Of a stretch of DNA of 64,000 bases, positions 37,966 through 52,639 are shown piece after piece. The notes beneath the pieces were generated by a model. It was not told the origin of the DNA. It searched no databases and saw only the letters and a list, made by a program, of their open reading frames with translations. Every line of letters starts with the position of its first letter. Positions within the stretch are counted from its first letter, which is position 1. The DNA comes from Epiperipatus broadwayi (taxonomy: Eukaryota; Onychophora; Udeonychophora; Euonychophora; Peripatidae). The stretch spans positions 62,001-126,000 of the forward strand of contig JAQFVV010000964.1 in the NCBI GenBank assembly GCA_028023455.1, written 5' to 3'. Made by a program: the position numbers and the translations under genes.

Positions 37966-38058
37966 ACCCGTGCAAATCTTCGTTTTAACATATATATATA
38001 TATATATAATTAAAATAAGTTATAAATTTCATAACTTGCTTTTAAGCTTGCATTTTAT

Positions 38059-38249
38059 GATCATTAGATGGAGCTTACCCATAGCTATAAACAAGCTTTG
38101 TTTTTATAAGTGCTGAAAGGGATAGAACTCAAATCTCTATTGCTATCATTGGAGGTAGGGATAATGATAGAGATTTTGAATTCTATCTCTTTTGGCACTT
38201 ATAAAAACAAAGCTTGTTTAGAGCTGTTGGTAAGCTCCATCTAGTGATC
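38059..38249. mobile_element. Hairpin 2 of a cluster, about 190 bp
   Basis: Arms GATCATTAGATGGAGCTTAC ... and ... GGTAAGCTCCATCTAGTGAT, each about 85 bp, followed by a TA run. Confidence 0.85.
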
Positions 38250-38298
38250 CTATATATATATATAATAAAGTTTGATATCTGTGTTCGTTTGACAATAT

Positions 38299-38521
38299 AT
38301 GTAATATACAAATCAATATATATATATATCAAAATACAGTACAATTTATATAAATTATATTCTTTTAGAAATACTTTTGACTATACACTTTGTCTCATTT
38401 TGATTATTCAATGTTATATAGTTGATAAAGACTACAAAGTGTATAGTCAAAAGTACTTCTAAAAGAATATAATTTATATAAATTGTACTGTATTTTGATA
38501 TATATATATTGATTTGTATAT

Positions 38522-38526
<5 letters not shown>
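38299..38526. mobile_element. Hairpin 3 of a cluster, about 230 bp
   Basis: Arms about 38299-38386 and 38434-38526, nearly perfect (GTACAATTTATATAAATTAT with its mirror; ACTTTTGACTATACACTTTG with its mirror). The open frame at 38214-38462 crosses hairpins 2 and 3 and is not a gene. Confidence 0.88.
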
Positions 38527-38576
<50 letters not shown>

Positions 38577-38580
<4 letters not shown>

Positions 38581-38791
38581 TATTATTATTACTATTTGCG
38601 GAATATTCTGTGTAGTGAAAAAACTAAATGCTGACGTTTCATTACAATATCAAGTACCTTTCTCAGAGCATCCTTTTTCTCAAATCATAAGAATGCACGC
38701 TCTGAGGAAGGTACTTGATATTGTACTGAAATGTCAGCATTTAGCTTTTTCACTACACGGAATATCCCGCAAATAGTAGTAATAATATGAC
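38577..38791. mobile_element. Hairpin 4 of a cluster, about 215 bp
   Basis: Arms about 38577-38672 and 38698-38791 (AAATGCTGACGTTTCATTAC with mirror GTACTGAAATGTCAGCATTT; loop about 25 bp). TA microsatellites flank it at 38524-38578 and 38819-38848. Confidence 0.88.
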
Positions 38792-38817
38792 ATCTTTTAT
38801 CCGTGAAAATATTAGAA

Positions 38818-38851
<34 letters not shown>

Positions 38852-39544
38852 CTGCATACATTAATTTTTTTTCCTAATCATAGTAATTTATATTATGCTT
38901 CCATAAAAGTGATATTTTTAAATCTGATTATTTCTTTTAAATGAATACATACATATGGTTAATATTATTATTTAAACTTATAAATATTATTTTGTGATAG
39001 TATACTCCTCAATATTTGTTTATTTTATTCATTTATTGAAAATATTAAGATATAAAAATAAGTGATCTATAAATTTTTACTTTTTTAAAACCGATCCAAA
39101 AAAGGGAATCCAGCAACAGGTTAAGGCATGTGCTTCCTCCATAAAGAATATTAATTGATTTTATTTTTTTTAGAATTTTATGTCACAAAATAATATGTGA
39201 AAAAGCTATAAAATATCACTCATTATTCTTTTTAATATCTTGAGATATATTTATTAATTTTCTTATAGTTATTTATTAATATTTCTAGGATCAAGGATTA
39301 TCTAGTTAGTCCAACCAGAACTTATCAAGTATGGTTATTAATTGTTTTGTAATCAATAATAATGTAGACATAAATTTAATACTCACTAAAGAAATCAAAT
39401 TGAACCAATGTTTTTTTTTTTAAAAAAAACATCATTATTATTAATAAGAATAAACTTTTATCTTTAAAAATGTGGTTCCAAATAATCTTTCATACAAAAA
39501 CATCAATAAAATTATTCTCTCCTTTTTTTAAAAAAAACAACAAC
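38792..39544. other. AT-rich DNA, no gene seen
   Basis: Apart from the TA run at 38819-38848, nothing recognisable. Confidence 0.6.
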
Positions 39545-39644
39545 TTTATTTTATGAATTCATATATATTCCAATACATTATATATCTTTCTCACATTTTG
39601 ACATCTTCCTTGTAGTAATTTTCAAAGATCTATAAATTTATATA

Positions 39645-39783
<139 letters not shown>

Positions 39784-40506
39784 AAGCTATAATTTTTAAC
39801 ATATTATAACATTTCTTTAGCAATCTACATATATTTCTTTTCATTATATACATTTTACTACTATCACCCCTTACTTCCACCTATTGCTTATTATTTTAAA
39901 CCAATTTTTATCACATCTTATACAAATATATGAAATCTTTATGCATTACTCTTTATATAATTACTTTCAATTAAAACTATTATTTAAGAATGAGTTATTT
40001 AAAACTGATTTTTCTTTTTTAATATACAACTTTCTTTTAATATTTTTTCCTTATATGATTTAACATTTTCTAATATGTCTATATCAAATTTTTTGTTTAA
40101 GTTCCTTACTGTATGTGAATACTTGATTTCTTATTATTTAAATGCTGCTTCAATCTGGTTTTTACTTTACTTTTTGTTGTGACAATATATAATACATTCT
40201 TATCAATTTATTACAATCTAGACATCTAATCATATAAATTCCATTATAATTTTAACACTTCCTTTTTTGTTATATTAATCAAATTACCTATGTTATTTTT
40301 TATATACAAGTTTAATAATTAATTTCCTTTTCTTTTTATATTTTTGGTTAATATTCTTTATTATCCTTTTTATATCAAATAAAGTGTTTTGCAATAAATT
40401 GAAACTTCTATATATTATATTATGATGTGCTTTTTATTTAATCTTATTTTTATTTATTGTTATATTTGTTTTACTATACAATTTATTAATTATTTTGATT
40501 CTTAGT

Positions 40507-40701
40507 ATTTTCCAACCGATGATGTATTACCCTGAAGCCATATCAGTCTGATCTTCAGATCTTTAAGATAACGTCTACAAGTGATTAGCAGACAAATGCA
40601 ATTGCTAAAATTTGTCCACAAATCATGTGGACCTGGCACATTAAAGATTGCAAGATCAGACTGACATGGCTTCAGGGTAATATGTCATTGTTTGGAAAAA
40701 T
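40507..40701. mobile_element. Hairpin MITE inserted in the PLE, about 195 bp
   Basis: Arms TTTCCAACCGATGATGTATT ... CAGTCTGATCTT and AAGATCAGACTGACATGG ... CATTGTTTGGAAA pair almost perfectly and interrupt the PLE between its RT and endonuclease segments. Confidence 0.85.
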
Positions 40702-43247
40702 TTTAAAAAAAGTACATGCGTGCATCAAAATAATTTAGAAATTAAAAGTAATTAATTGTAAGTTTGATAATTTAGAAATTGAAAGTAACTAAGTGTAAAT
40801 TTTATAATTGTACATTTTTTTTTTTTTTGTAAATTTAAAATAAATAGACAAATAAAGAACACTTTCCCTGATTATCTGGCATTATTAATGGCGACCTGGA
40901 CAATAACTTTAAACGTATTCTATATTATGAATTTTTATAACAAAAAAAAAATCAAATAAATGTACTTGTGTTAAAAATTATCTTATCTTTACAACAATTC
41001 TGATGGTATTTAACTCAATTATTCATGTTAAAAATATATAAAACAAACAATTTGAAAATGTGTCTTATTATTTGACTGAAAATTAGAAAAGTCAGCACGT
41101 AGCACTGTAATGGGCAGGGGGTGTTTTTGATGGGCCAAAGGCACGGCCAATATTATGCTCAATTATAAAATACAAAACCATTGACAATGCCAGACATTGT
41201 ATTACTCTCATAGCTGTAATTTTTATAATTGCAGGTGAATTTAATATAATATCAGAAATTAAAAATAAAATTAATTAATTGCACTTTTTATAATTGCAGA
41301 AGAATTTACAAAATAATATACATCAAAATGACATTATTTATTAGAAACAAAAATGAAAATTATTTACAAATAGCATCCTCTGCAATGGACTAGTAGCAAA
41401 ATCACAAAAGACAGACAAATGACAAAATTTCCCAAAGCTCTCTTCAATTTTTAAATCTTGCAGGTCAAAAAAATCCAAAATTTGGATTAATCATGTCGTC
41501 GTGTTATCATTGATGATGTTTGCTGGAAGGAAAATTGGTAAGTATAAAACGTCATTGGTTGAATAATACTACAGTACCATTATTTTAATAGGATAATCAT
41601 TTGTTCTTGCTTCATCTTTTCTATTATAATTTTTTCTTCAAATAATTTCTCCTCAGAACATAAATTATTTGCGTTAATTATTCTATTATGACGTTTATTT
41701 TATGTACATAGTTTATATCAGATTGCCAACTAATTAATAATCCATGAAATGTACTTATATATATATCAATATTTACCTAATTTTTATTACCTTTTTAATT
41801 GTAATATCCATGTAATTAATTAAATTATTTATTTATTTTTCCATTATAAATTAAATTTTTTCATGATATAATTAATATATTTAAAATTGTCAGACTGCCT
41901 ATTATTAGCATTAAGTACTAAAAATAGTCATCAAAATATCTTACATTGAATATAAGTTTGTATCTAGTTTTATTAAAGTATGTTTTTTTTAAATAATACA
42001 TGTATAATGATGTTAACAATCCACTTAAAAAATTAACTATAATTAGTCTTTTTACATTGTTTGTGGTAACTTTTTTTATATACAAATATAATATCTTTAT
42101 AACAAATTTTTATAATTTTATACAATTGATACTTTTATTTTTATATTTCATATACATTATATAAGTATATTAAATGCTTTCTGTAGATCAATATTTGTAT
42201 ACATATTTCATATATCAAATTTAGTAAAATATTTGCAATTTTTTTTTCTAAAAAATGTTTCAATTTGTTTATAAATTTATTTGAATTACTAACATTATTT
42301 ATTTTATTTTTATCATTATATTTTTTTTAGAATTTGATTAAATATCCGTGTAGATATATTCTCATAATATGTCTTCAAATTATTAATTATTGACCTAAGG
42401 TGTATACCTACTTTCGGTGCTTTTGATACTTCATGTACTACAGCATTTTTAAAATCCATTCTTTATTTTAACATCATGTTTATTAATATTATCTTTTACA
42501 TACATTCTGTTATGATTCTTTTTATTCTTTATGTCCTCATTTTTTCTGATTTTTTCAAAATACTTCTCCTTTAATACTTCAATTTTTTTAATTTTATTCC
42601 TCCTTCATCATTATTAACATGCCAGTCATTTTATCTCCTTTTAAAAACAAGACATCATTATATTTCTTCTTAATAGTATTAATAATGTCCCTTTCTCATT
42701 TCTTATAATAATTAGATTTCTTTTTATGTACCATATCATATTCTAATTCTGACAATATTGAAATTATTTTAACATCATATCAATAGCCTTAATTTTTTCT
42801 TCATTATTATTCCTATTGTGCACTCTTCTATATTGATCAATTATTAATTTACATTTTGCTTCTATTTCAAATATTTCTTTTTTAATATTAATATATCTAT
42901 TTGGTTTCTATTTTAATTCTTTTTCAAGCATCTTTATTTCACTTTCATTAAATTTATTATCTGTTAAATTAATTGTAAAATTGTTTTTGTCACAATTATA
43001 TTTCTACCTATACTTTTATTTTTATTTTTATTTATATGTTTCACATTCTTATTATCTATTGATCTATCTAATTTTTTATTATACTTTAATATTACTTTTA
43101 AAAAAAATCATTTTATATACAAAAATATTTTTTTAAATAGTTTCTTCATTTAAAGTAATTAATGTTTTTAATACTTCATATACATTCTTAATAGTTTCCA
43201 AAAGTTTGTATGTGTATACAACTATACTTTCAATTAACTTTTTGGCA

Positions 43248-43397
43248 CTTACATATTAGACCTGCTGTCTGTGTTTTCAATAACAGAATTTTATATTAAA
43301 AAGTTACAACTACTGCATTATGCCTTTGCAAACAACTCAAGAAATTTATAGCATTCCATCATTGCAAACATGGACAACAGGTCTAATATATAAGTAT
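43248..43397. repeat. Short hairpin between PLE copies
   Basis: ACTTACATATTAGACCTGCT pairs with AGGTCTAATATATAAGT about 100 bp away, with further partial pairing (TTGCAAAC type) in the middle. Confidence 0.6.
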
Positions 43398-43689
43398 ACT
43401 TTTTTTGAAATACAAAAATATATTTAACCCAAAATTATTTTTAATATCATTAAATTTCTAAAAAGTTGGTATTACCTTATTATACAAATAATCCTTCATA
43501 AAAATTAATATCCACTTGGTTTTAATCACTTTAATTTAAAGTTCACTCATTCATTTTCCACTTTTACACAAATATTACTTATACATGTATTACCAATCTT
43601 ATTTGTCAAATGCGTAATATAAACTTCCATATTCATATACATCCAATTATTGTTGTATCCATTATCAATAATTTTTTCCTTAAAATATA

Positions 43690-44425
43690 TATAATTATAT
43701 ATCATATGTTTGTTACAATTACTCTTATTTATGTATCATAAATAAATAAGATCTAATATATATTTTAAAAATTATTAAACCAGTATACAAAAACAAAATT
43801 AATCTAGGTAATTTGATTAATGCAACAAAAAAGAAAATGTTAAAATATAAATGGAATTCATATTATTAGATGTTTAGATTGTAAGAAAGATAATAAAAAT
43901 AAAGCATATATTGACGCAACAAAAATACACTAAAAACCAGATTGAAGCAGCATTTAAATGATAAGAAATCAAACATTTACATACATAGCAAAAAATTTAA
44001 GCAAAATTTTTTTTGAAATCAACATGTTAGAAAAAATTAAATTATATAAGGGGAGAGAATATTAAGAAAAAGTTTGTATATTAAGAAAGAAAAACCAGTT
44101 TTAAGTAGAACATATTGTTAAATAATGGCTTTAATTAAAACTAATTATATAAAAAATAATTTATTTGTATAAAATGTAATAAAAATTGGTTTAAAATAAT
44201 AAAGAATAGGGCAGATAAGTGATAATAATAGTAAAATAGATATAATAAAATGAAATATATGTAGATGCTAAAGAAATGTTATTCTATTATGAGTTAAAAA
44301 TTACCTAAAATTAATACATATATATATATATATATATATGTAAATCCTTAAAAATGACTATAAGGAAGTAGTTAAAACATTGGTAAGGTATATAATGTAT
44401 TGGAATATATATTGTAATAGTCAAA
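43690..44425 (+). pseudogene. Inverted second copy of the PLE 3' end
   Basis: The plus strand repeats the 3' part of the PLE at 39545-40480 in inverted orientation. It reads NLGNLINATKKKMLKYKW near 43800-43850 and GIHIIRCLDCKK near 43855, then a region matching the other copy through GAAAAACCAGTTTTAAGTAG, to the shared end TATAATGTATTGGAATATAT at about 44390. It is 5'-truncated, lacking RT, with broken frames. Confidence 0.75.
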
Positions 44426-44623
44426 AATGTAATGCTCATGCAAAAATCATAAGTGTAATTTGCATGTGACTTCTATCTTTCAATGTTACATAGTCATTTT
44501 TTTTTTCTTTTTATAACCTGCTAAACTCATCAATATTCAAGAAACATTTATCCTATTTTAATTAACCTTATTTATTGCAATCAATGACAATGCCAAAAAT
44601 AATGAGAAATTACAATTTATTTA

Positions 44624-44675
<52 letters not shown>

Positions 44676-46835
44676 ATCACAACCCAAACAATAACAAAAT
44701 TGATAGCAATCCATGAGCAGCATTTGCTTATTAGTTATTTTATCTGGATTTAAATTTAGAATAATAACATATTTTCTTATTTAACTGCCCTGTACAATTA
44801 GAGATTTGTTAATTATATTATCATTACTATGTACAAACAATATATGGTGCTATGCATCTTAATTGTCTCTGAATAGAGATTCACTGCATAGACTAATGGT
44901 CAATACTAATTATTAATACTCTCAATTCCAACACAGTTCTAAAACTTCCTAAACTTACAGCTTCAGTATATGGTAAAACCATGTATAAATTATACCATTA
45001 GAAAAACTAAAGTAAGATCAATCATTTCAGTCCACAGTGCTGGAAAATTATTTTAACTGACTCAAAAAAGGACAAAATTGCAGTTTGAGACTGATGCTTT
45101 ATAACATCTCTCATATTACTAATTAATAAAATTTCACTAAATGCTCAGATAGGAATTGTGCAAATACCTGGAATTAATGACATCAGCTTACAACTATGGG
45201 TAAATAATAAAATACTAAGTATAAGAGACATGAATTATCTACTATGTTACACTCACTTATGAACAAAGAGTATATATAAATGAAGCATATGCTATATGGT
45301 AGAAATGTACATTTATCACATACTACTGCTCATAGTAAGTCACTAATTGTGACAATGCAACAGTAACACACAATTTTTAAACAATAAAACTTTTTATAAC
45401 AAGACAGCCAAAAATAAAAGTATATTAGCTTATGCAATTTTAATACGCTCAATTATCTTTTCTGATGCATGTGTATTACCAAACCTGGAGGATATTTTGC
45501 TAAAAACTGTAAACATTTTTAACTATTAAGATGACAATCTTATTTAATTTATATAATCCCTCTACATAGAACTTTTTTATTCTATCCAGAAATCATTAAT
45601 CCTCATTACTTATGTTAATGATTAAATTACTATTTTTTTACAATTTCCATATTTAAGGCTAGAAGAAATGACCATTATTAACTCTTGTTTTAAAATACTA
45701 TATAAGTTTTTAAAAGAGTGGCAAGTGTTTGCAAGAATAAGCTAGTTGTTTAATTTTTTTCAGATTTATCTTGACTGAACTGTAGTGTGACTAATAACAA
45801 GAGCAATCCATTTTAATCCTAATTTATAAATGGATGTATTTTTATGCAAAACAGTTGTAATAATTTCTATAAAATTTTCAATAAAAATTAAATGTAGAAG
45901 ACAAAAGATTAACATTAATTATATACAGTCATAATTATATAATCAAAGTTGATAAACATCTCCTTTTCATCACTAACTGTTTAAGTTCTGAATTCAGGTA
46001 TCAGTAGACTTTTTTTGCAAAACCACAGTCTGTACAGACATAACTATTTCCAGAAGACTTATGAAAAGCTTCTATTCCAATGCTCTTCATGGATCCAATG
46101 GTTTTTATTAGCACATATTTATTTTTTTATTCAAAGGGCAGCATTTGATGGTGTTTTTTTTAATGAACCATGACTGTTTTCCTTCCAATGCAATAATATA
46201 TTTTGAAGTTAAGTGGAATACTTTTACATATACACTGGTCACAATGCTCTTGATATGGTTTTACATTATTTGCTTTTCAGCAACTTACAATGGAACTTCA
46301 GCCTGCACTTGGCTGGTTTGGCCAAAGTGCAGCACATGATGGCTCCTCTGCTCTTCCATATTTCCACACAGATTCTAATGAATGGATCAAAACAAATAAT
46401 CAAAGCACAATTTGCATAATTAAATTGTGCTCCATATTTATAGTTTATTGACCTGTCTTATCAGCAAAATCAGTATCCATCATGATTTGTTTTCATTTAT
46501 CCATCCATTTGTAATAGGTAACCCCTAAACTATATTACAGTCTGTGACTTATTTGCCCAATTATAGAATTTATAAAATTTTAGCTTTGAAAAAATGTTAT
46601 ACCAACATAACAGACAATATTTTGACTAAAAAACATAAGATTTTTATGTCCTAAGTAGCTGATATATTTATCTAGAATTTAATTACATTTTATATAATAA
46701 TACCATTTCCATCCACCTAATTATTAAATACCTTTACAATTTTTAATTAATAAAATATTTTGCTTAAAATTACTAGAAAATAAACTTATTAATTAAAAAT
46801 ATCATATACATTTATCTGTGGACATATATATATAT
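44426..46835. other. AT-rich DNA, no supported gene
   Basis: Holds a CA then TA compound microsatellite at about 44628-44675. Frames at 46145-46419 show no plus-strand domain. The minus strand near 46290-45990 has scattered C..C and GNSYVCTDCG-like residues that weakly recall C2H2 zinc fingers but contain stops. Confidence 0.5.
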
Positions 46836-49800
46836 TGTGCCCTTTTCTATAGGTCGGTAATAATTCATAATAGTTAATTACTAAAAAAATTTAAATTTAA
46901 AATATGTTCTTTTAATACATTAATTGTATTAAGTCAATTATATCTTTAAAGTACAATTTGAGGCTAAAGCAAATATGTAGTATATAAAATTATAGCGAAT
47001 TATTTAAAAATGGTTATGTAAAGCTTAAAATATTGTTTCATATGGTTGTAAAAGCTGGCCATATTAAATAACACAGCTATAAATATTAAAAGTATATTTA
47101 ATAAATTCGATTTTAATAGTTTAAGACTGATAAGTTAATAAATACAGTGTTTAAATTTATAATCATATTTAATAAACAAAAATTAATATAGTATATTTTT
47201 AAAATAAACTTTATGATGGTGAGAATTATATTTAATTCTATATTTTCTAAATTGTTCTTCCAAATTTTTTATAATTATTTTATATAATATAATAAGTGTA
47301 TCAATTTTATAAATCTAGGCAGAGAAATAGATTAAAAATCGTCTGTCAAAGTTATAATCATGTGACTTTTAATGTATACTCTCACACACACTGCTTGTTT
47401 GAATTAATAACAAAGTTTAAAATATTTTAAAAGTTATATTATAGAGTTGGATAGAATTATTGCCTATCATAAAAGTAAATAGTATTAAACATTAAGTTAA
47501 CTATCGTATAACATGTGTAAATAATGTAATAAAGACGAATACATTCATAATATAAAAGTTAAATATTTTATTTAAATAAAAATAGATAAATTGAATATTA
47601 AAAAATGGAATAAGTTATTAAATGTTATTTTAAAAGTTATTTTAAATGTTTAAATAGTTTTAATAAAATAATAATTTATTTAAAAGTAATATTTTAAATA
47701 ATATTTTAAGTTCATTACGTCATATTTTTTTTTATTTTCAAATATAATTCTACTATAAACTAAAAATATGTAAATTTGTTCTCAAGCTAAAGTAAGAATT
47801 AACCAATAGGAATAGGTATTCTTACAGACTATAAATATCATCGTAACTAAGTTATCGGGGGAGATTAATAATGTATTGAAACCAGAGAGAGGTAAATTAT
47901 AACTATTAAAAGATAGTATTTTAAAATTTTTTATTTTAGTCATTTTTCTTAGTACTTTCTCATAATTTATTTGAAAAAAAAACTAATTGATAATTTTAAC
48001 AGTAACTTGCGAAAAAGAGAATGTAAACTAAAAAATATTTTAATAATTTCGTTTAACATGCTTTGTTAAATTTTTTAAAGTTCCTTTATCAGTCGTATTT
48101 TATCTAAAAGTTTAACCTAAACTACGCAATAAAAAAAATGGATATACTACGAAATAAAATGGATATAAATTGTAATACTGAAAAAATATTTGAAATATTT
48201 ATTGATACAGCTTTATTTATGCATAACCGGATAACTTTTTTGGTACATAAAAAAAAAAACCACAGCACGGACATTATACGGAGTCTAATGAAAAAAATTG
48301 GAGACGCATTATTATTTATAAGCTTATTCAAGATTTATTTTTAAATGGTAATAAGATAATTATATATTGCATGAATTATTTTATATAATATGATATTCAA
48401 AGGAGTAAAATGTTATATCCTTTCTAAAGGTAACATTTTTAAAAAATATTTTCGAGTGCAAAATTTAAGAAAGAACCCAGGAGATTATGTTATAGAAGCA
48501 TTTTTGATATTAAAATATCCGTTCTTCGAATTATTTAAAATGTATTTGGAAAAGATTTGTTCAAAAGTACTTGAAGTTTTTTATTTTAAAGTGATATCTA
48601 AAAATACCAAATGAAAGTTTAAATGTATCAATAAGGAAACATAGATAAAAAGTGAACACATAGATGAATAAAAAAATGGATCCATGGAAATACAAATAGT
48701 ACTTAAAAGGTTATCGAATATTTTAAAAGTTAAATTAGATGGATTGATGCATTGGATACGCAGAGAATATTGGCAGAGAAAATACTTAAAAAAAACTTCA
48801 CGGGATTAATTAATATTATCATCCTAAAAATACTAAAACCAAGGATTATTTTCTAAATTTTACTAAATAGATTAATAATTATTTTTATTTTAAACTTTAA
48901 AGTGCTTGGAGAACATTTTTTAAAACTAGAGAAAATGATAAACATTTTGGACTTATCAGGAACTACCGTCAAGAAAATATGTAACTATAGTTTTGATTCT
49001 TTTTATTTTGTTAACCTAGTTTAAATCTAAATTTTTATATAAGATTAGGAAAAACATAAAAACATTAATTTATTAATATTAAAATTTTATAATATAATAA
49101 TCTAATAATTTAGCTAAAAATATTTTAATATAAAGTGTATGGGTGTGAATTTTTTATATCTGCAATGCTCAAGTGGATAAAGAAAAGCCTACTGAACACG
49201 ATGACTAGATAAAGGTTATTGGTAATAATAATAACTATTAATAATTTATAATGTATATTTTTTTTTGTTTTCTTTAGATCATCCATAAATTGGAAGAATG
49301 AAGTGTAAAAGTTTTTTTTTTTTACTTATATGTACCGCATTTTATACAACATTTTAAAAAACATTATGAGATAGGATTGATTTGAAAATATGCACTTTTT
49401 TTTTATTTTTTTTTATTAGTAATATAATCCAACATAACAAATAATTATGTGATTCTTTTAAAATTTTTATGTTGTGGGATATTCAAATCTTGTCTAAGTA
49501 GATTGTATATGATTAGACATATAGAATAATGAAGCAAGCAGACTCTTCTTGTGGAACAGCTAGATTGTTTAACTATTAATGAATATTATTTATTGTTTTG
49601 TAAATGCAGATAGTTATTTATCGAAGTAAGATGTAGAAAAATCTTGAGAAATAATGTTGAGATAGTGGCTTGGAAGTACTATAGTTAGCAGGAAACCAAG
49701 ATGATGTATTTTTTTTTAAAAAAATAGGATGTTATAAGGAATGGAAATAATATTTAGTCTTTATGTGAATATCAGCATAGTTAACAAAGCCCTATGACTG

Positions 49801-51697
49801 ATACATATTTTATTGGACAGTGTTTATATTTCTTTAAATATTTGATGTTCTAATAAAGCTGAAGAAATAGCTTTAACATCGTCCCAGTACTAGAGGATAA
49901 ATGTCCTACCTCTTCGCACTGTACCTTAATCCTATGCATCTGTTTTCGCTATCTTTATTTCATGTAACTTCATCGTTTAGTAAGATATGTTTAAGAGAAA
50001 TGATAAATAATTTAGAACTAAGGTTATGCTATCATTTTGTATAAGATTGGTTTATTTTCTTAGAAGGAGTAGAATATTATAACTTAAAATTGAAGATCCA
50101 AAGTATCCTAAGGAAAGAAAGAATCATAGAATATATTTTGAATTTTATTTCGGAAATGAAATATAATTTTTTTTTTAAATAGGGTATCTAAACAAAGATA
50201 TTTTCTTTAAAGTGATAATAATTTTAAAAGCTTTAATATTGTTTTTTTTTAAGAGAAAATAAGCATTGCATATTTTTTTAAAATACAATAGTACAAAGTA
50301 AATTATGTAAACAATATGCATAGTATATTTTTTGTTTATTGATTAACAGAAATATATTAATGATTACACTTATATCATACTAAAGTAAGGCTTAAAGAAG
50401 AATAGATTATGATTAGTAAACATTGTGTAATAAATACTAAAATTTAGTACTGAATTTTGGATAATATTTTGTGTAACATCTTTGACTTTGCAAGATGAAA
50501 ATTTTTTTTTAATATTTTGAGAAGTCCATACTCATTATAAAATTTTGTTTTCTAAGGAATGTTTTCTAAGTATGAATTTTTTAAAATAAGATAGTTTAAT
50601 AATATTAAGGATAAAATGCTTTTGTTAATAAAGTAGATAAATATATTTTGTAATAAGTTAACCATAATGAGAAACCAAATAGTAACATTTTTTAATTTTG
50701 TTCTAAATCTAAATAAAGATGTAATTGAAATATAAATTATTTTTTATATAACCCGGTAGATCAAACTGTAAAGTAAATAGGTTAAGGATATCCACTGTAA
50801 ATAGTGTAAATAAATTGTTTATTTATTTGTTGTGAGTAATAAACTTTGTTAAATTTTTGTTATTTAAAAAATTTTGTGTCCGAGTTATTTATTTCTCCAC
50901 ATCGCTGCATGAAAAGACGATATATGCATAATAATCGAAACAAATATATAATTTTGCACAAAAAGATAAATAGAGAATTATTTAAGAATTTAAATATTTT
51001 ATTGGTATTCATTATAATTAAATAATCATAATCTTACATTATTTTATTGGTCATAAATCAGTTATCACAATATTATATTAAATTATATGCTATCAGTTGC
51101 CACACATATTTTGTTTGTCAGATTATTAAAATGCTACCACGTATTTATTATATCATTACATGAAGAATATTAATATTGTTATTTATTATTATTAGTTTCA
51201 GTGTAGTAGATTATGACATAAAATTCCTTCTCATATTTTACTACCGTATTTTTAAATTAACTTAGAATAAACTTTATGAACCTGAGATTATTTTATTGAG
51301 CTAGATTATTAAATAGAAGATTAAGATTTAATTATTAGTTTAATCTTAGTGAGTAGAAGTTATTAAAGTCGTAAGAATACTATGAGTTTGTTATTTGAAA
51401 TAATAATAAGGGGGGGGGATAGTGTTCTTATGCCATTGAGGTAGTATCCTGTAGTATATTGGCTCAATGTAATCTATCTTGTCACCTGTATTTTCACTTC
51501 AAGTCTCATGAAAATATTAAATATTTATTTAATTTATTTTTATAAACTGAACCTTATTCGTATTTTAAATTTGAGCTAGTGAAATATTTTAATTTTAATG
51601 CTGAATATTTTAGTTATTAATTATTAACTGAGATAGAACCCGTTTTATTTTATATCATATATTATCTGGAAGTGAAGATGCACGAGAGCAGGTTAGA
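46836..51697 (+). repeat. Solo LTR of element 1 family, old (about 4.86 kb)
   Basis: Starts TGTGCCCTTTTCTATAGGTC and ends GGTTAGA, like the LTRs at 20741 and 28568, and matches them along its length (AAAGCTGGCCATAT at 47053, GGAAACCAAGATGATG near 49690, CTAATAAAGCTGAAGAAATA near 49850, TGTGTCCGAGTT near 50875). There is no internal region. It is strongly diverged with many indels, so it is older than the complete element. Both flanks are TA repeats. The small frames inside are not genes. Confidence 0.85.
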
Positions 51698-52639
51698 ATA
51701 TATATATATATAACTTCTGCTTAATAAAAATGTTATAAAAGTTTAATTAAAAATTCGTATTACATTTTTAAATTATACATATGAAGCTAGTATATATATA
51801 TTGCTTCAATATGGATTCATAAAAAAGGGTTTTAAAAAGAAAAAGAAGAAAGAATAATTTTAATGATTTTTTTATGTATGAATAATTTAACAGTAATTTA
51901 CAATTTATGCATGCAATACAGAACTTTGTGCTACACACGTGTATATTTTTTATGAGAATAATTATAGTTATATATATATATATGTTTTAAATATTTCAAA
52001 CGTCATTTCTTTTAAAGTAATTTATTTCATCAACTAGGTATTCATTATTATACAAAGAAATTTAAATAAAATTTGAGCCTTTTTATATGTATATATTTAT
52101 TTATTTATTGTTTAGTTTGTAAATAAAAATTATTATTATTTGTTTAAATCTTATGTTATTTTATTAATATTAATGAACTTATTTAATTCATAGTAGATTG
52201 ACTTATTAACCGTATACATATTTGAATCCAGAGATATTGTTTGCTTATTTGAATGTTAAATGGAGAGGGATGATTCATTACCATGATGAAGTATTAGATT
52301 TAAACAAGTTGTCCAACTAGACTTTGCAATTACACACATATACCTTTAAGGGATACATTAATATTCACATTGCACATTTTAATAAACATTTAAATAATTT
52401 TATAGAAGCATTACACAATTATGATATTTATCCAACACTCATTAAGTTATATATTTAGTATAGATTATATAGACTTATTACTTAGGCTAAATTTGCATGC
52501 AAATATTATGATTATGGTAATATTTAACGAGATTAAAAGCAATTTGAATGTAATAAAATGTACATTTTACCTCCATACTGTATCAATGTCTGTCTTTTAT
52601 ATTTACATGTGCTCTGTATTTGTTATTCTCCATTGCATG
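51698..52639. other. AT-rich DNA, no gene seen
   Basis: Short TA runs (51698-51711, 51968-51982). Frames at 52421-52663 lack recognisable features, though they may include a decayed upstream part of the gag fragment that follows. Confidence 0.5.

Noticed and set aside
38577-38791. Possible hammerhead ribozyme (CTGAGGA ... GAAA) in hairpin 4, of interest because PLEs and some retroelements carry them
   Set aside because: The order CTGAGGA, a stem, then GAAA is present, but the required stem I does not pair, and the conserved bases are explained by the hairpin arms.
46145-46419. Two overlapping plus-strand frames with hydrophobic stretches that could suggest a membrane protein
   Set aside because: No family motif, no splice or start context, and the hydrophobicity follows from T-rich codons.
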